Assembly (NCBI RefSeq): GCF_003019675.1
Contig: NZ_CP028105.1
Location: 1,132,282-1,196,281 of the forward strand
Direction: 5' to 3'
DNA from: Fusobacterium ulcerans
GTDB lineage: Bacteria; Fusobacteriota; Fusobacteriia; Fusobacteriales; Fusobacteriaceae
DNA: 64,000 bases
Made by a program: the position numbers and the translations under genes. Below are positions 38,419 through 50,561 of this stretch, one piece after another (positions within the stretch are counted from its first letter, which is position 1; each line of letters opens with the position of its first letter). The notes beneath the pieces were generated by a model. The model searched no databases. It was not told where the DNA came from and saw only the letters and a list, made by a program, of their open reading frames with translations.

Positions 38419-39297
38419 CTATTCGATATTCATAGCTTGTTCTCTAATTTTTTCCAATTCATTTTTACATTCTACTATAAGCTTTGAAATATCATACAGA
38501 TTACACTTTACTCCTGTAGTATTCAATTCTCTGAATATTTCCTGAAGAATAAAATCCATCTTCTTTCCTACTGCTGTATCATTATTTTCCATCTCTTTCC
38601 TTAACTGTTCCATATGACTGTCAAGCCTTGAGATTTCTTCTGATATATCTGACTTATCAGTAAAAAGAAGTATTTCTTTAAGAATATCTTCATCTTTAAA
38701 ATCTATAGTTCCTCTGATTTTATCAAGTCTCTCCATAAGTTTTTCTTTATAGTTTTCAACTACTATTTCTTTATATTTTTTTATTTCAGTTATTTTTTCT
38801 TCAAGAACATCTATTCTTTCCAGGAAATAAGCTTTTAATCTATCTCCTTCATCCTCTCTGGTTTGAATAAATGGAATGAGCAGCTCATTTACTTTCCCTA
38901 ATACAAAAGCTGAATACTCACTTTCATCAATCTCAAAATCATTTTTTTGTATAACATTTAAATTTCTAACTAAAATATCCATTTTATTTGTGAATTTTTC
39001 ATTAAAATCATTTTCCATCTCTTTAAGTACATTCATATAAGCTGAGCTTAAATTTCTATCATAATCAAAAAGTTTTCCAAGTTCTCTCTTATCTTCAAAT
39101 TCTATTTTTAGATCTAAAGAGCCTCTGCTGATTTTTGAAGCAACTTCCGTTCTTATTGCTCCTTCTAAAAAATTTAAATTATATGGAAGTTTTATTTTCA
39201 AATTTAAATTTTTATTATTTACACTTTTAAGTTCCATGTTGATAGCAAAACTTTCATCTTGGTATGTAAGTTTTGAATATCCTGTCATACTTCTCAT
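38419..39297 (-). CDS. yicC: YicC-family endoribonuclease
   Basis: A 292-residue protein with the YicC N-terminal motif MRSMTGYSK and the C-terminal DUF1732 part (MDFILQEIFRELNT). YicC proteins are now known as endoribonucleases in E. coli. It is the first gene of a unit with remA, gmk, rpoZ and apbE. The hairpin after rpoC stands before it, and no separate promoter is obvious. Confidence 0.9.
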   Translation of the reverse strand: MRSMTGYSKLTYQDESFAINMELKSVNNKNLNLKIKLPYNLNFLEGAIRTEVASKISRGSLDLKIEFEDKRELGKLFDYDRNLSSAYMNVLKEMENDFNEKFTNKMDILVRNLNVIQKNDFEIDESEYSAFVLGKVNELLIPFIQTREDEGDRLKAYFLERIDVLEEKITEIKKYKEIVVENYKEKLMERLDKIRGTIDFKDEDILKEILLFTDKSDISEEISRLDSHMEQLRKEMENNDTAVGKKMDFILQEIFRELNTTGVKCNLYDISKLIVECKNELEKIREQAMNIE

Positions 39298-39330
39298 AAT
39301 TTTTTCCTCCAGGAAAGATGAAACAAATAC

Positions 39331-39359
39331 AGGAATAGGCGACCTTGTCGCCTATTCCT
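39331..39359 (-). terminator. Hairpin terminator after rpoC
   Basis: AGGAATAGGCGAC and GTCGCCTATTCCT form a perfect 13-bp stem with a 3-base loop. The T-tract after it is broken (GTATTTGTTT), so some readthrough into yicC is possible. Confidence 0.8.
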
Positions 39360-39365
39360 ATTATA

Positions 39366-42300
39366 TTATTCTTCTTCTAATTCTAATTCTTGCTCTTCCA
39401 GTTCAACTGCTTTTACATTTTTATATGCATTAAATCCAGTTCCTGCTGGAATCTTTTTACCTATGATTACATTTTCTTTTAATCCTTCTAAGTAGTCAAT
39501 TTTACCTTCTATTGCCGCATTAGAAAGAACTTTTGTAGTTTCTTGGAATGAAGCAGCTGATATAAAGCTTCCTGTATTAACAGCAGCTTTAGTAATACCT
39601 TGAATGATTGGCTCATACTTGATTAAAGGTTTTCCTAAATCTTTTAATCTTGCATTTTCCATATCAACAACTCTTTTCTCAACAACCTCATCTTCTAGGA
39701 ATAAAGATACTCCAGAATCAACGATTCTTACTTTCTTAAACATCTGCTTAACGATGATCTCGATATGTTTATCATTAACTCCAACTCCCTGGTCTCTATA
39801 CACTTGCTGTACTGACTCAAGTATAAACTGCTCAGCAGCTACAAGTCCCTTGATGTTCAATACGTCAAATGGAGAAATAGCTCCCTCAGTTATCTTATCT
39901 CCAGCTTTAACAAGCATACCGTCAGTTACTACCAGACGTTCTCCAACTGGTACTAAATATTCTCTGAAGTCTTTTGCATCAGTTGTAGATTTTACAATGA
40001 TAACTCTCATACCTTTCTTTTTCTTACCAGTTACTTCTATTTTTCCTTCTATGTCAGTAAGCATTGCTTTACCTTTAGGATTTCTTGCTTCAAATAGCTC
40101 TTGTACTCTTGGAAGACCTCCAGTGATGTCTTTTGTTCCAGCACCTTCTTTAATGATCTTAGCTATTGTTTGTCCTTTTTTAACTTCTTCTCCCTCTCTT
40201 ACCATTAAGTAAGCTCCAAATGGGATAGTGTAGCTTCCTTTTGTATTCCCTTCATTATCGAATATTACAACTCTTGGGTTAATATCTCCTGATTCAACTG
40301 GTTTAATAGCCATATACTCAGTAACATCATATTTTTCGTCGTAATTTTCTTTTACATAAAGTTCTCTATACTCTATTCTACCATCTTGGTCAGCTATAAT
40401 AGGGATATGGAATGGATCGAATGTTACTAGTGTAGTACCTATCTCAACTTTTTCTCCCTCTTTTACTTTAAGTATTGATCCTGATGGAATTTCATAGTCA
40501 TAGTTTCCAATGATTATTTTAGCAGACTGACTTACTACTGTTTGTTCCCCAGTAGTATCGTTTTCAAGAATTTTTATATCTCTATAAACAACTTTTCCAG
40601 CATTTTCTGCTCTTATTCCACTTATTACAGTAGCTGCTGTTGCAACTCCTCCAGTATGGAATGTTCTCATTGTAAGCTGTGTACCAGGTTCCCCGATTGA
40701 TTGAGCTGCAATAACTCCAACCGCTTCTCCTAAAAGTATTTCTCTATGGTTAGATAAGTCCATACCATAACATTTTTTACATACTCCTTTTTCAAGAGAA
40801 CAAGTCAATGGAGATCTGATTTTTACTTTTCTGATACCTAATTCGCTTATTTTATCTATAAGTTCTTTTCCAATCATAGTATTTCTAGTGGCAATCACTT
40901 CACCTTCATGTACTAAATCTTCTGCAAGAACTCTTCCTCTGATTCTTTCTTCTAATTTCTCAATAACTTTACCTTCTGATACAAGTTCTCCAACTTCAAT
41001 TCCTTGCTCACTTCCACAATCTTCAGCATTTACTATAACTTCATGTGAAATATCAACAAGTCTTCTTGTTAAATATCCTGAATCGGCAGTTCTTAGGGCA
41101 GTATCTGCCAGTCCTTTTCTTGCTCCATGCGATGACATGAAGAATTCCAATACTGTTAGTCCTTCACGGAAGTTCGCTTTAATAGGAACCTCAATGATTC
41201 TTCCTTGCGTATCGGCCATGTTACCCCTCATAGCAGCTAGCTGTCTCATCTGAGAAATGTTACCTCTGGCTCCTGAGTTCGCCATCATATAAACTGGGTT
41301 GAATTGATCTAGTCCATCCATCATTGCCTTTGTTACAGCTTCAGTAGCTTCAGACCAAACAGCGATAGTTTTTCTATATCTTTCTTCGTTAATGATTTTT
41401 CCTGATTTATAATCAGCATCTATTTGAGCAACTTCATCATCTGCTTTTGCAAGAATTTCTTTTTTAGCTTCTGGAATTTCCAAATCTTCTATACCTACTG
41501 AAACTCCTGCCATAGCACCATAGTGATATCCAAAGTCTTTAATTTTATTAATAAGCTCTGCTGTTTCAGCAAATCCATGCTCATCATATAATCTAGCAAT
41601 AAGTTTTTTAAGTTGTGATTTACCAAATGTTACATGATATTGCTTATCCACTTCAGGAAGCATTTCATTGAACATAATTCTTCCAGGAGTAGTTTCTACC
41701 ATTTCATCTTTGATTCTTACTTTAATAATAGCATGAGTATCTAATACTCCATTATTATAAGCTGTAAGAGCTTGATCTATATTTGAGAAGCATTTTCCTT
41801 CACCTTTTGATCCTGGTCTGTCTTTAGTCATATAGAAACATCCCATAACCATGTCTTGAGAAGGTACTGCTATTGGTTCTCCATTTGATGGAGAAATAAT
41901 ATTGTTTGGAGCTAGCATTAGAAGTTTTGCTTCCATTATAGCTTCTGGTGACAACATTAAGTGAACAGCCATTTGGTCTCCGTCAAAGTCAGCATTAAAT
42001 GCTGAACATACTAATGGGTGAAGTCTAATAGCCTTACCTTCTATTAGTACAGGTTCAAATGCTTGTATAGATAATCTATGAAGAGTCGGAGCTCTGTTAA
42101 GTAATACTGGGTGATCTTGAATTACATCTTCAATTACATCCCATACTTTATCATCTGCATCTTCAACTAATTTTTTAGCTGTTTTGATATTTGAAGCAAG
42201 TTCTCTTTTTACAAGCTCTCTCATAATAAAAGGTTTGTAAAGTTCAAGAGCCATTTTCTTAGGAATTCCACATTGATTCATTTTCAATGATGGTCCAACA

Positions 42301-43343
42301 ACGATAACCGATCTTGCTGAGTAGTCAACCCTTTTTCCAAGTAGGTTCTGTCTAAATCTACCTTGTTTTCCTTTTAGCATATCAGAAAGAGATTTTAATT
42401 CTCTATTGTTTTGAGCAACAACTGGTTTTCCTCTTCTTCCATTGTCAATAAGGGCATCTACAGCTTCCTGAAGCATTCTTTTTTCATTTTTTACAACAAT
42501 TTCAGGAGCTTTTATTTCTAAAAGTTTTTTAAGTCTGTTGTTTCTATTAATAACTCTTCTGTAAAGATCATTCAAGTCAGAAGTAGCAAATCTTCCTCCA
42601 TCTAATTGAACCATTGGTCTTAAGTCAGCTGGAATTACTGGAACATTTTTCAGTATCATCCATTCAGGCTTATTATTAGAAGAGATAAAATCTCTAACTA
42701 TTTTAAGTCTTTTAACTACTTTCTTTCTTTTTTGTGAAGAAGTTACATCTTCCAATTCTTTTTCTAATTCATCTCTTAAAGACTCAAGATGAGTTTTTTC
42801 AAGAAGCTTTAATACAGCTTCTGCTCCCATAAGAGCTTCAAACTTATTTCCGTATAATTGTTTATACAATTTATACTCTTTTTCAGTAAGGATTTTTCCT
42901 TCTTTCAGGTTACTTTCTCCAGCTTCTGTAACTATATATCTTGCAAAATATAATACAGATTCCAATTCCTTTGGAGATAGTCCAATGATAAGTGACATTT
43001 TATTTGGAGTTCCTTTAGAATACCAAATATGAGATACTGGAGCAGCCAAAGAAATATGACCCATTCTCTCTCTTCTTACTTTAGATCTAGTTACTTCTAC
43101 CTCACACTTTTCACAAACAAGACCTTTATATCTCATTCTCTTATACTTACCACAAGCACATTCCCAGTCTTTAGTTGGTCCAAATATTTTTTCACAAAAC
43201 AGACCATCTCTTTCTGGATTTAAAGTTCTATAGTTGATAGTTTCAGGTTTTGTAATTTCCCCGTATGACCATTCTTCAATCTTTTCAGGGGATGCTAATC
43301 TAATTCTTATTTTCTCAAAACTTCTTATTCCCATTAAATGCAA
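39366..43343 (-). CDS. rpoC: RNA polymerase beta' subunit
   Basis: Largest catalytic subunit of RNA polymerase, 1325 residues. The N-terminal zinc site ([19 protein letters not shown]), the catalytic Mg2+ motif [12 protein letters not shown] and the bridge-helix region are all present. The trigger loop region shows [18 protein letters not shown]. The second zinc cluster [11 protein letters not shown] is also intact. It is not fused to rpoB. It follows rpoB after a 113-base gap and ends at a strong hairpin. Confidence 0.99.
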   Translation of the reverse strand: MHLMGIRSFEKIRIRLASPEKIEEWSYGEITKPETINYRTLNPERDGLFCEKIFGPTKDWECACGKYKRMRYKGLVCEKCEVEVTRSKVRRERMGHISLAAPVSHIWYSKGTPNKMSLIIGLSPKELESVLYFARYIVTEAGESNLKEGKILTEKEYKLYKQLYGNKFEALMGAEAVLKLLEKTHLESLRDELEKELEDVTSSQKRKKVVKRLKIVRDFISSNNKPEWMILKNVPVIPADLRPMVQLDGGRFATSDLNDLYRRVINRNNRLKKLLEIKAPEIVVKNEKRMLQEAVDALIDNGRRGKPVVAQNNRELKSLSDMLKGKQGRFRQNLLGKRVDYSARSVIVVGPSLKMNQCGIPKKMALELYKPFIMRELVKRELASNIKTAKKLVEDADDKVWDVIEDVIQDHPVLLNRAPTLHRLSIQAFEPVLIEGKAIRLHPLVCSAFNADFDGDQMAVHLMLSPEAIMEAKLLMLAPNNIISPSNGEPIAVPSQDMVMGCFYMTKDRPGSKGEGKCFSNIDQALTAYNNGVLDTHAIIKVRIKDEMVETTPGRIMFNEMLPEVDKQYHVTFGKSQLKKLIARLYDEHGFAETAELINKIKDFGYHYGAMAGVSVGIEDLEIPEAKKEILAKADDEVAQIDADYKSGKIINEERYRKTIAVWSEATEAVTKAMMDGLDQFNPVYMMANSGARGNISQMRQLAAMRGNMADTQGRIIEVPIKANFREGLTVLEFFMSSHGARKGLADTALRTADSGYLTRRLVDISHEVIVNAEDCGSEQGIEVGELVSEGKVIEKLEERIRGRVLAEDLVHEGEVIATRNTMIGKELIDKISELGIRKVKIRSPLTCSLEKGVCKKCYGMDLSNHREILLGEAVGVIAAQSIGEPGTQLTMRTFHTGGVATAATVISGIRAENAGKVVYRDIKILENDTTGEQTVVSQSAKIIIGNYDYEIPSGSILKVKEGEKVEIGTTLVTFDPFHIPIIADQDGRIEYRELYVKENYDEKYDVTEYMAIKPVESGDINPRVVIFDNEGNTKGSYTIPFGAYLMVREGEEVKKGQTIAKIIKEGAGTKDITGGLPRVQELFEARNPKGKAMLTDIEGKIEVTGKKKKGMRVIIVKSTTDAKDFREYLVPVGERLVVTDGMLVKAGDKITEGAISPFDVLNIKGLVAAEQFILESVQQVYRDQGVGVNDKHIEIIVKQMFKKVRIVDSGVSLFLEDEVVEKRVVDMENARLKDLGKPLIKYEPIIQGITKAAVNTGSFISAASFQETTKVLSNAAIEGKIDYLEGLKENVIIGKKIPAGTGFNAYKNVKAVELEEQELELEEE

Positions 43344-43396
43344 AGCCTCCTTAATTGAGATAAAGCTACATATAATTTATCTATATGGATGATAAA

Positions 43397-43423
43397 ATGG
43401 GTTATTTGTTACATATAACCCAT
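43397..43423 (-). promoter_or_regulatory. Hairpin in the rpoB-rpoC gap
   Basis: ATGGGTTAT and ATAACCCAT pair perfectly over 9 bases with a 9-base loop, followed by TTTTAT on the minus strand. It may be a processing site or weak attenuator between the two large subunit genes. Confidence 0.5.
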
Positions 43424-43456
43424 GTTTATCCCTAACAGTTCATTTTATTTAATTGT

Positions 43457-46400
43457 TTAATCTTTGAATTCAGCTAAAGGAGAATATTCAGTAGTTATAT
43501 CCTCTTTATTTAATTCTTCATCTACATTTATAACATTATCTTCTTGGTCAAATAACTCAACATCAAGTGCTAATGCTTGGAATTCTTTCAACAATACTTT
43601 GAAAGATTCTGGTAGATCTGGCTCAGGCATTTCTTCACCTTTGATTATAGCCTCATAAGTTTTTGTTCTTCCTGTAACATCATCCGATTTTACAGTAAGC
43701 ATCTCTTGAAGTATGTTTGAAGCTCCATATGCTTCTAGTGCCCAAACTTCCATTTCTCCAAGTCTTTGTCCTCCAAATTGAGCTTTTCCTCCCAATGGCT
43801 GTTGTGTTACCAAAGAATAAGGTCCAATTGCTCTAGCATGCATTTTATCTTCTACCAAGTGATGAAGTTTAAGCATGTACATTCTTCCAACTGTTACTGG
43901 ATTATCAAACTTCTCACCAGTTCTTCCATCATAAAGATCAACTTTACCACTTCTAGGGAATCCTAGTTTTTCAAGATAATCTTTAACTTGGTCTTCAGAC
44001 GCTCCATCAAATACTGGTGTAGCAATATGAGTCCCACCATTATAGTTACCCATAGCCATACCTAAGTGAACCTCAAGTACCTGTCCAATATTCATACGTG
44101 AAGGCACTCCTAGTGGGTTAAGTACAACATCCAGATGTGTTCCATCAGCTAGGAACGGCATATCTTCAGCAGGAAGTACTCTTGATACAACCCCTTTATT
44201 TCCATGACGTCCAGACATTTTATCTCCAACAGTTATCTTTCTTTTTTCAGCAACTAGTACTCTTATAGCTTTATTAACCCCAGCTTTAAGTTCATCTCCA
44301 TTTTCTCTAGAAAGCTCCAGAATTTCTACTACAGTTCCTTTTGATCCGTGAGGCATTCTAAGCGATGTATCTCTTACATCTCTAGCTTTTTCTCCAAAGA
44401 TAGCTCTCAATAACTTTTCTTCAGCAGGTGGTTCAGTTTCCCCTTTAGGAGCTGTCTTACCTACAAGTATATCTCCTGGCCCAACTTCAGAACCTATAGT
44501 TATTATTCCTTTAGAATCTAGTTTTCTCAATGCTTCCTCAGAAATATTAGGTATTTCTCTTGTTATTTCTTCATCTCCAAGTTTAGTATTTCTAGCTTCT
44601 ATTTCATATTCTTCCACATGGATAGATGTAAATACATCATCCTTTCTTAATCTATCAGATATTAGAATCGCATCTTCGTAATTATATCCTTCCCAAGGCA
44701 TGAATGCCATTAGAATATTTCTTCCAAGTGCTAAGTCTCCACCTCTTGTAGCAGGTCCATCAGCTATTACTCCTCCAGCTTTTACTTCCTCTCCAGGAGA
44801 AACAAGTGGTGTTTGATGTAAACACATAGATTGGTTAGATCTTTCAAAATTAAGCATTCTATATTTATGCTCTTTTCCTTCTGGATCTTCTATAACTATC
44901 TTTTGTGCATCTACATATACAACTTTACCATCAGTTTTAGAAATAACAACTGCTCCAGAATCTACGGCAACTTTTCTTTCTAATCCTGTTCCTATATATG
45001 GAGCTTCAGTTCTTAACAATGGTACAGCCTGTCTTTGCATGTTTGATCCCATCAGTGCTCTGTTGGCGTCATCGTGTTCTAAGAATGGAATTAATCCAGC
45101 AGATACAGATACCACTTGTTTAGGTGATATATCTAGATAATCAACTTTTTCACCACTAATACCTACAATTTCATGACCAAATCTACATACAACATCACCA
45201 AGAAGTGATCCATCTTCTCCAATTTTTGTATCAGCTTGTGCAATAAATAATCCTTCTTCTTCATCAGCTGCAAGATAATCTATTTGGTTAAAGTCAGCTT
45301 TACCATCTATAACTTTTACATATGGAGTTTCAATAAATCCATATTTATTTATTTTTGCATATATTGCCAATGAACCAATAAGACCGATATTTGGTCCCTC
45401 TGGTGTTTCTATTGGACAGATTCTTCCATAGTGAGAATCGTGAACGTCTCTTACTTCGAATCCTGCTCTTTCTCTCGAAAGTCCTCCAGGTCCTAGAGCT
45501 GATATTCTTCTCTTATGAGTTAATTCCGCTAATGGGTTAGACTGGTCCATGAACTGAGACAATTGTCCTGATCCAAAGAAGTCTAAGATAAGTGCATTTA
45601 ATGGTCTTGTATTAAGTAATGATTGAGAAGTTAAAGTTTCAGAATCCTGAACTGTCATTTTCTCTTTTACCATTTTACCCATTTTAGAAAGTCCCGCTTT
45701 GATTTGCATCAATAACAGCTCTCCTACACCTCTCACACGTCTATTAGATAAGTTATCTATATCATCAGTATGTCCATTTCCATTATTTAGATTAATTACA
45801 TATTTCATTGTTCCAATAATATCATCTTTAGTCAATAATATTTCATCTTCAGGAACATTAAGCTTTAATCTTTTATTCATTTTGTATCTTCCAACTGGCT
45901 CAAGATCATATCTTTGAGGATTGAAAAACATTTGCCTGATAAGTGATCTTGCAGACTCTACAGTCACTAAATCTCCTGGTCTTAATTTCTTGAATACTTC
46001 TGTTACTGCTTCCTCTTTTGTAAGTGTACTATCATTCAAAACAGTATTAGCTAAAAGTTTATCTTCTGGTTTTACTTCCCAATAAGTAACTTTTTCTATT
46101 TTGAATTCTATCATTTTCTCTATTAACGCTTCATCTATAACCGCATCTGCTTCAGCTATAACCTCACCAGTTTCATCATCATAGATATCTTCTTTAATAA
46201 AGCTTCCTTCAAATCTTGTTCTGATTACACTTAAAAGTTCATCTTTGTTTTTATATTTTTGGAATATTGAGGCTAAATCTAATTCTTTAGTTTCTAAGAA
46301 ATAGTCTTTTATCTCTGTATTGTTGTTGAAAAAATCAATAGCCTTTAGGAATACAGTAGCTAATACCTTTTTCTTTCTATCTATTTTTATACTCAAGAAA

Positions 46401-46957
46401 TCGTTTTTATCTGTTTCAAACTCAAGCCAAGTTCCTTTATATGGAATAATTTTTCCAGAAAAAAGGTCCTTTCCTGTTTGAATATTGATCTCTTTGTTGA
46501 ATGAAACTCCTGGAGATCTATGTAACTGTGATACAACAACTCTTTCAGCACCATTGATTATAAATGTACCTCTTTCAGTCATCATTGGAACTTCTCCAAA
46601 GTAGACTAAAGACTCTTGTATCTCGTTTCCACTTTTCTTATTGATAAGTCTTAATCTTACTTTCAAAGAAGTAGAATAAGTTTTTCCTCTCTTTTTACAC
46701 TCAAGCTCATCATTTAATGGTGGCTCTGCTTCATGTAATTCATAAGAAACATACTCCAACTTGATATCTCCATTAGAAGATTCAACAGGGAAAATTTCTC
46801 TAAAAGCTGATTCTAACCCCTTATCTTTTCTATTATTTGGAGCCTCTTTAGCTTGTAGAAAATCTTCATAGGAATCCAATTGGAACTCAAGAAAATGAGG
46901 CATTGTTCCTCTTTCTTTTATCCTTCCAAAATTCAATCTTTCAACGAGTTTCCCCAT
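43457..46957 (-). CDS. rpoB: RNA polymerase beta subunit
   Basis: Catalytic subunit of RNA polymerase, 1166 residues. Recognised blocks are the rifampicin-pocket segment [68 protein letters not shown] and the C-terminal [11 protein letters not shown]. It begins about 160 bases after a terminator that follows rplL, so it can be transcribed by readthrough or by its own promoter. Confidence 0.99.
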   Translation of the reverse strand: MGKLVERLNFGRIKERGTMPHFLEFQLDSYEDFLQAKEAPNNRKDKGLESAFREIFPVESSNGDIKLEYVSYELHEAEPPLNDELECKKRGKTYSTSLKVRLRLINKKSGNEIQESLVYFGEVPMMTERGTFIINGAERVVVSQLHRSPGVSFNKEINIQTGKDLFSGKIIPYKGTWLEFETDKNDFLSIKIDRKKKVLATVFLKAIDFFNNNTEIKDYFLETKELDLASIFQKYKNKDELLSVIRTRFEGSFIKEDIYDDETGEVIAEADAVIDEALIEKMIEFKIEKVTYWEVKPEDKLLANTVLNDSTLTKEEAVTEVFKKLRPGDLVTVESARSLIRQMFFNPQRYDLEPVGRYKMNKRLKLNVPEDEILLTKDDIIGTMKYVINLNNGNGHTDDIDNLSNRRVRGVGELLLMQIKAGLSKMGKMVKEKMTVQDSETLTSQSLLNTRPLNALILDFFGSGQLSQFMDQSNPLAELTHKRRISALGPGGLSRERAGFEVRDVHDSHYGRICPIETPEGPNIGLIGSLAIYAKINKYGFIETPYVKVIDGKADFNQIDYLAADEEEGLFIAQADTKIGEDGSLLGDVVCRFGHEIVGISGEKVDYLDISPKQVVSVSAGLIPFLEHDDANRALMGSNMQRQAVPLLRTEAPYIGTGLERKVAVDSGAVVISKTDGKVVYVDAQKIVIEDPEGKEHKYRMLNFERSNQSMCLHQTPLVSPGEEVKAGGVIADGPATRGGDLALGRNILMAFMPWEGYNYEDAILISDRLRKDDVFTSIHVEEYEIEARNTKLGDEEITREIPNISEEALRKLDSKGIITIGSEVGPGDILVGKTAPKGETEPPAEEKLLRAIFGEKARDVRDTSLRMPHGSKGTVVEILELSRENGDELKAGVNKAIRVLVAEKRKITVGDKMSGRHGNKGVVSRVLPAEDMPFLADGTHLDVVLNPLGVPSRMNIGQVLEVHLGMAMGNYNGGTHIATPVFDGASEDQVKDYLEKLGFPRSGKVDLYDGRTGEKFDNPVTVGRMYMLKLHHLVEDKMHARAIGPYSLVTQQPLGGKAQFGGQRLGEMEVWALEAYGASNILQEMLTVKSDDVTGRTKTYEAIIKGEEMPEPDLPESFKVLLKEFQALALDVELFDQEDNVINVDEELNKEDITTEYSPLAEFKD

Positions 46958-47066
46958 TAATTCACACCCCTTACTAATTCTTTAAAGTTTAATACCTAAT
47001 CACTTGAAAATAAAAGGCTAAAATCTATTTCCAAATGATTAATTATCACTGTTCCAAAACAAAAAT

Positions 47067-47082
47067 TTACATCACGATGTAA
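47067..47082. promoter_or_regulatory. Perfect 7+2+7 palindrome upstream of rpoB
   Basis: TTACATCACGATGTAA has perfect 7-base arms. It lies about 110 bases upstream of rpoB, between the rplL terminator and the gene. It is a possible binding site for a dimeric regulator. The protein is unknown. Confidence 0.4.
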
Positions 47083-47119
47083 TACAAATCATACTTTTAA
47101 GTTATCCTTAATAATTAGT

Positions 47120-47145
47120 AAAAAGGCACTCTGATTAAGAGTGCC
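47120..47145 (-). terminator. Attenuator-like terminator between rplL and rpoB
   Basis: GGCACTCT and AGAGTGCC form an 8-bp stem with a 5-base loop, then five T on the minus strand. Such a partial terminator between rplL and rpoB is known in many bacteria and reduces polymerase subunit synthesis relative to L7/L12. Confidence 0.85.
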
Positions 47146-47197
47146 TTTTTTTTTTAATTAAATAAGATTTTTAGTTCAAAATTAAAAGTCCAATCAA

Positions 47198-47563
47198 TTA
47201 TTTAACTTCTACTGTAGCTCCTGCTGCAGTTAATTTCTCTTTTACAGATTCAGCTTCTTCTTTAGAAACTGCTTCTTTAAGTTTTCCACCATTATCAACT
47301 AATTCTTTAGCTTCTTTTAATCCTAATCCAGTAATTCCTCTTACTTCTTTGATTACTGCAATTTTGTTAGGTCCTGCTGCAGTTAACACTACATCAAATT
47401 CAGTTTTTTCTTCAGCAGCTTCTGCTACTGCTGGTCCTGCTACTGCTACTGGAGCTGCTGCAGTTACACCGAAGTGCTCTTCTAATGCGCTTACTAAATC
47501 TTTTAATTCTAAAACTGTCATAGCTTCTAATTCAGCTATAAATTTTTCTCTATCGAATGCCAT
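47198..47563 (-). CDS. rplL: 50S ribosomal protein L7/L12
   Basis: Acidic stalk protein, 121 residues, which binds translation factors. The N-terminal dimer domain is followed by an Ala/Val-rich hinge near 35-52 and the C-terminal [24 protein letters not shown] domain. Follows rplJ by 91 bases. Confidence 0.98.
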   Translation of the reverse strand: MAFDREKFIAELEAMTVLELKDLVSALEEHFGVTAAAPVAVAGPAVAEAAEEKTEFDVVLTAAGPNKIAVIKEVRGITGLGLKEAKELVDNGGKLKEAVSKEEAESVKEKLTAAGATVEVK

Positions 47564-47654
47564 TTATTGTTTCCTCCTTAGTTTTTATACACAAATTTGT
47601 GATTTATTATAATTATTATTTTATTTCATTAATTAAACCAATTGAATTCTTAAA

Positions 47655-48167
47655 TTATTCAGCTGCTGCTTCTTTTTTATCAGCGATAGCGACAGTTGCA
47701 TAAGCAAGTTTTCTGATTGGTCCAAGCATTGAGTTAAGTAACATAGAAAGTAATTGATCTCTTGAAGGTAATTTAGCTAGAGCTTCAACTCCTTCAGCTT
47801 CAACTCTTTTTCCTGTTAAAACTCCACCTTTTATTTTGAAAATATTTTGTTTTGCTTTAGCCTTATCTTTTGCTAAATCAAAAACAATTTTTGCAGGAGC
47901 TACTGGATCATTATATCCAAAAGCGAAAGCTGTAGTTCCTTCCAAAATATCTTCAAAAGAATCCTCAACACCTGCTTCTTTAAGAGCTATTTTGAATAAT
48001 CTGTTTTTAGTTACAAGATATTCAGCACCAGCTTCTCTCATTTTTCTTCTCAATGCAGTTTCGTCATTAACACTGATTCCTTGATAATCAACTAATACTA
48101 CTGATTGAGCTTTTTTAATTTTTTCTACTAGTTCAGCTACGTGATCTATTTTTGCTTGAGTTGCCAT
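47655..48167 (-). CDS. rplJ: 50S ribosomal protein L10
   Basis: Stalk base protein, 170 residues, which anchors L7/L12 dimers. Family features include VVLVDYQGISVNDETALRRKMRE and VTKNRLFKIAL. Its mRNA leader (48198-48312) matches the L10 autoregulatory element. Confidence 0.97.
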   Translation of the reverse strand: MATQAKIDHVAELVEKIKKAQSVVLVDYQGISVNDETALRRKMREAGAEYLVTKNRLFKIALKEAGVEDSFEDILEGTTAFAFGYNDPVAPAKIVFDLAKDKAKAKQNIFKIKGGVLTGKRVEAEGVEALAKLPSRDQLLSMLLNSMLGPIRKLAYATVAIADKKEAAAE

Positions 48168-48197
48168 TTATTTTTCACCTCCTCTTTTCTTAAAAAT

Positions 48198-48312
48198 TAC
48201 CTCCGTGCCAAAGAATGGAACGGAGGTTGAAATCACACTATGAGGCTAGCGAAACCTGCTTCCAACCTCGGTAGGGTAATTAAGGTTAAACCACCTACGG
48301 TCTTTGGTTTGG
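48198..48312 (-). ncRNA. Ribosomal protein L10 leader
   Basis: The minus-strand RNA between rplA and rplJ contains the CCAAAGACCGTAGGTGG element and later stems (CCTCCGT with ACGGAGG). These are typical of the L10 leader, where the L10-L12 complex binds to repress translation. Boundaries are approximate. Confidence 0.85.
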
Positions 48313-48328
48313 ATCTATATTAAATTAT

Positions 48329-49036
48329 TTATCCAACATATTTAGCTACTAATGCAGGGTCCATTTTGATTCCTGGTCCCATTGTTAGTGATACAGCAAC
48401 AGTTCTTAAGTATTGTCCTTTAGATGATGCTGGTTTTAGTCTTGTGATTTGATCTAAGAAAGCTTTGAAGTTTTCTTCAATTTTCTCAGGAGCAAAATCT
48501 GCTTTACCAATTGGTACATGAATTGATCCTAATTTATCTACTCTGAATGCTAATTTACCTTTTTTGAATTCAGAAACAGCACTAGCGATATCTGGAGTTA
48601 CAGTTCCAGATTTTGGATTTGGCATTAATCCTTTAGTTCCCAATATTTTTCCTAGTCTTCCTAGTTTAGGCATCATGTCTGGTGTAGCGATAACTAAATC
48701 GAAATCTAACCAACCTTGTTGAATTTGAGCAATATATTCATCAGAACCTGCATAATCAGCTCCAGCTTCTAAAGCTTTCTCTACATTAGCTCCTGAAGTG
48801 ATAGCTAATACTTTTACAGTTTTCCCAGTTCCGTGAGGAAGAACAACTGTTCCTCTAACTTGCTGGTCAGCATGTCTTGGATCTACTCCAAGTCTTAATG
48901 CAACTTCTACAGTTTCTGTAAATTTAGCAGTTTTTGTTTTTAAAACTAATTCTAAAGCTTCTTTTACTTCATAAAGCTTTCCAATTTCTATTAACTTAGC
49001 AATTTCTAAGTATTTTTTTCCTCTATGTTTTGCCAT
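48329..49036 (-). CDS. rplA: 50S ribosomal protein L1
   Basis: A 235-residue L1, with MAKHRGKKY at the start, [13 protein letters not shown] near the end and the [10 protein letters not shown] motif. The ATG at 49036 follows GGGAGG. The longer frame from 49084 encodes a non-family leader. It follows rplK. Confidence 0.97.
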   Translation of the reverse strand: MAKHRGKKYLEIAKLIEIGKLYEVKEALELVLKTKTAKFTETVEVALRLGVDPRHADQQVRGTVVLPHGTGKTVKVLAITSGANVEKALEAGADYAGSDEYIAQIQQGWLDFDLVIATPDMMPKLGRLGKILGTKGLMPNPKSGTVTPDIASAVSEFKKGKLAFRVDKLGSIHVPIGKADFAPEKIEENFKAFLDQITRLKPASSKGQYLRTVAVSLTMGPGIKMDPALVAKYVG

Positions 49037-49141
49037 TTTTTTAATTTCCTCCCTTTGTGGTGATGCGGAATTAATTCCTACCACTTAATATAACCATGGT
49101 ACTTTGTACCATATACAACAGATTAATTAGCTTACTATTAA

Positions 49142-49567
49142 CTAGTCTACTATTTTGATTCCCATAGATCTTGCTGATCCAGCTATGATTCTCATAGCAG
49201 CTTCTACTGATCCTGCATTTAAGTCAGGCATTTTAGTTTCTGCAAGTTCTCTTAATTTTGCTGTTGTTATTTGTCCAGCAACTTCTTTTTTAGAGTTTTT
49301 AGCTGCTGATTGGATTCCTGCTGCTTTCTTTAATAAGTCAGATGCAGGTGGAGTTTTAAGTATGAATGTGAAAGATCTGTCATTATATACAGAAATTTCT
49401 ACTGGAATTACCCATCCAGCTTTATCTTGAGTTTTTGCATTGAACGCTTTACAGAATTCCATAATGTTAACTCCGTGTTGTCCTAATGCTGGTCCAACTG
49501 GTGGAGCTGGATTAGCTTTACCTGCTGGTAATTGTAGTTTTATTATCTTAATTACTTCTTTTGCCAT
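49142..49567 (-). CDS. rplK: 50S ribosomal protein L11
   Basis: L11 of 141 residues, binding 23S rRNA at the GTPase centre. [33 protein letters not shown] at the N-terminus and [11 protein letters not shown] at the end identify it. Confidence 0.98.
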   Translation of the reverse strand: MAKEVIKIIKLQLPAGKANPAPPVGPALGQHGVNIMEFCKAFNAKTQDKAGWVIPVEISVYNDRSFTFILKTPPASDLLKKAAGIQSAAKNSKKEVAGQITTAKLRELAETKMPDLNAGSVEAAMRIIAGSARSMGIKIVD

Positions 49568-49638
49568 TTTATTTAATTACACCTCCATAAATTGTGTGGT
49601 AATGACGGTGTCATCTCCCACTAAAAAGACATAACTTA

Positions 49639-50238
49639 CTATGCCTTCTCAACACTGTTAAAATCTACCTCTACAGGAGTCATTCTCCCGAACATTTCGA
49701 TCATAACTTTTACTTTCTTTTGTTCCATATCTATTTCTGCTACTTTTCCCTCATGACCTGCAAAGCCTCCTCCGAGAATCTTTACAAATTCACCAAGGCC
49801 AAAGTTAATTTTTACAACTTCTTTATTTTCTTTTTCTTCCTCTGGAATATCATATCCAATAACTCTGAAGATATTTAAAACTTCATCATCTTCCATAGGA
49901 ATAGGATCAGAACCAACACCAACGAATCCTGTTACACCATTTGTGTTTCTTACTACATACCAAGCATTAGAATCAACTCTAAAGTTTATTCCATCTTCAC
50001 TTTCCTCTCTTGTTGCTACCATTTCTAGCATAACATATCCTGGAAATATTTTTCTGGCTACAGTTTTCTTTTTTCCTCTAACCTCTTCAATAGTTTCTTC
50101 TTCAGGAACTAGTACTTTTGTAACTATATCTCCTATACCAAGTGTTTCTATTTTTTGTTCAAGGTCAGTTTTAACTTTTTTTTCATACCCTGAATAGGTA
50201 TGAATCATAAACCATTTTTTAACTAATGTTTTTTCCAT
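49639..50238 (-). CDS. nusG: Transcription elongation/termination factor NusG
   Basis: A 199-residue NusG with an N-terminal NGN domain (KKWFMIHTYSGYEKKVK) and a C-terminal KOW motif (GEFVKILGGGFAGHEGKVAEID). The ATG at 50238 is preferred since GGAGG lies 8 bases before it. The in-frame TTG at 50253 overlaps that site. Confidence 0.97.
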   Translation of the reverse strand: MEKTLVKKWFMIHTYSGYEKKVKTDLEQKIETLGIGDIVTKVLVPEEETIEEVRGKKKTVARKIFPGYVMLEMVATREESEDGINFRVDSNAWYVVRNTNGVTGFVGVGSDPIPMEDDEVLNIFRVIGYDIPEEEKENKEVVKINFGLGEFVKILGGGFAGHEGKVAEIDMEQKKVKVMIEMFGRMTPVEVDFNSVEKA

Positions 50239-50242
50239 TATA

Positions 50243-50425
50243 TTATCCTCCAAAGAGAGATACCAATACTTTCAATAGTCTAGAAGCAATTAAATCAAAA
50301 ACTCCCAAATAAACGCTTAAAACTAAGCTCATAACAATTACCCAAAGAGTTGAATTCACAATCTCTTCTTTCTTAGGCCATTGAACCTTGGAATATTCCA
50401 TTTTTATTCCTTGAAACAGATTCAT
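50243..50425 (-). CDS. secE: Preprotein translocase subunit SecE
   Basis: A 60-residue membrane subunit of the SecYEG channel with one C-terminal membrane helix (about 27-50) after the amphipathic EYSKVQWPKKEEI segment. Located between tRNA-Trp and nusG, as in most bacteria. Confidence 0.95.
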   Translation of the reverse strand: MNLFQGIKMEYSKVQWPKKEEIVNSTLWVIVMSLVLSVYLGVFDLIASRLLKVLVSLFGG

Positions 50426-50459
50426 AAAATCACCTTTATTTTCGACTTAATAAAAAAAA

Positions 50460-50535
50460 TGGCAGGTCAAGAGGGACTCGAACCCCCAACCCTCGGTTTT
50501 GGAGACCGATGCTCTACCAATTGAGCCATTGACCT
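50460..50535 (-). tRNA. tRNA-Trp (anticodon CCA)
   Basis: The minus strand folds as a 76-base cloverleaf with acceptor arms AGGTCAA/TTGACCT, anticodon loop CTCCAAA (CCA) and the T-arm GGTTCGAGTCC. A genomic CCA end is present. It lies between rpmG and secE. Confidence 0.97.
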
Positions 50536-50561
50536 GCATGTTGTAAACTTACGTTAAAAAA

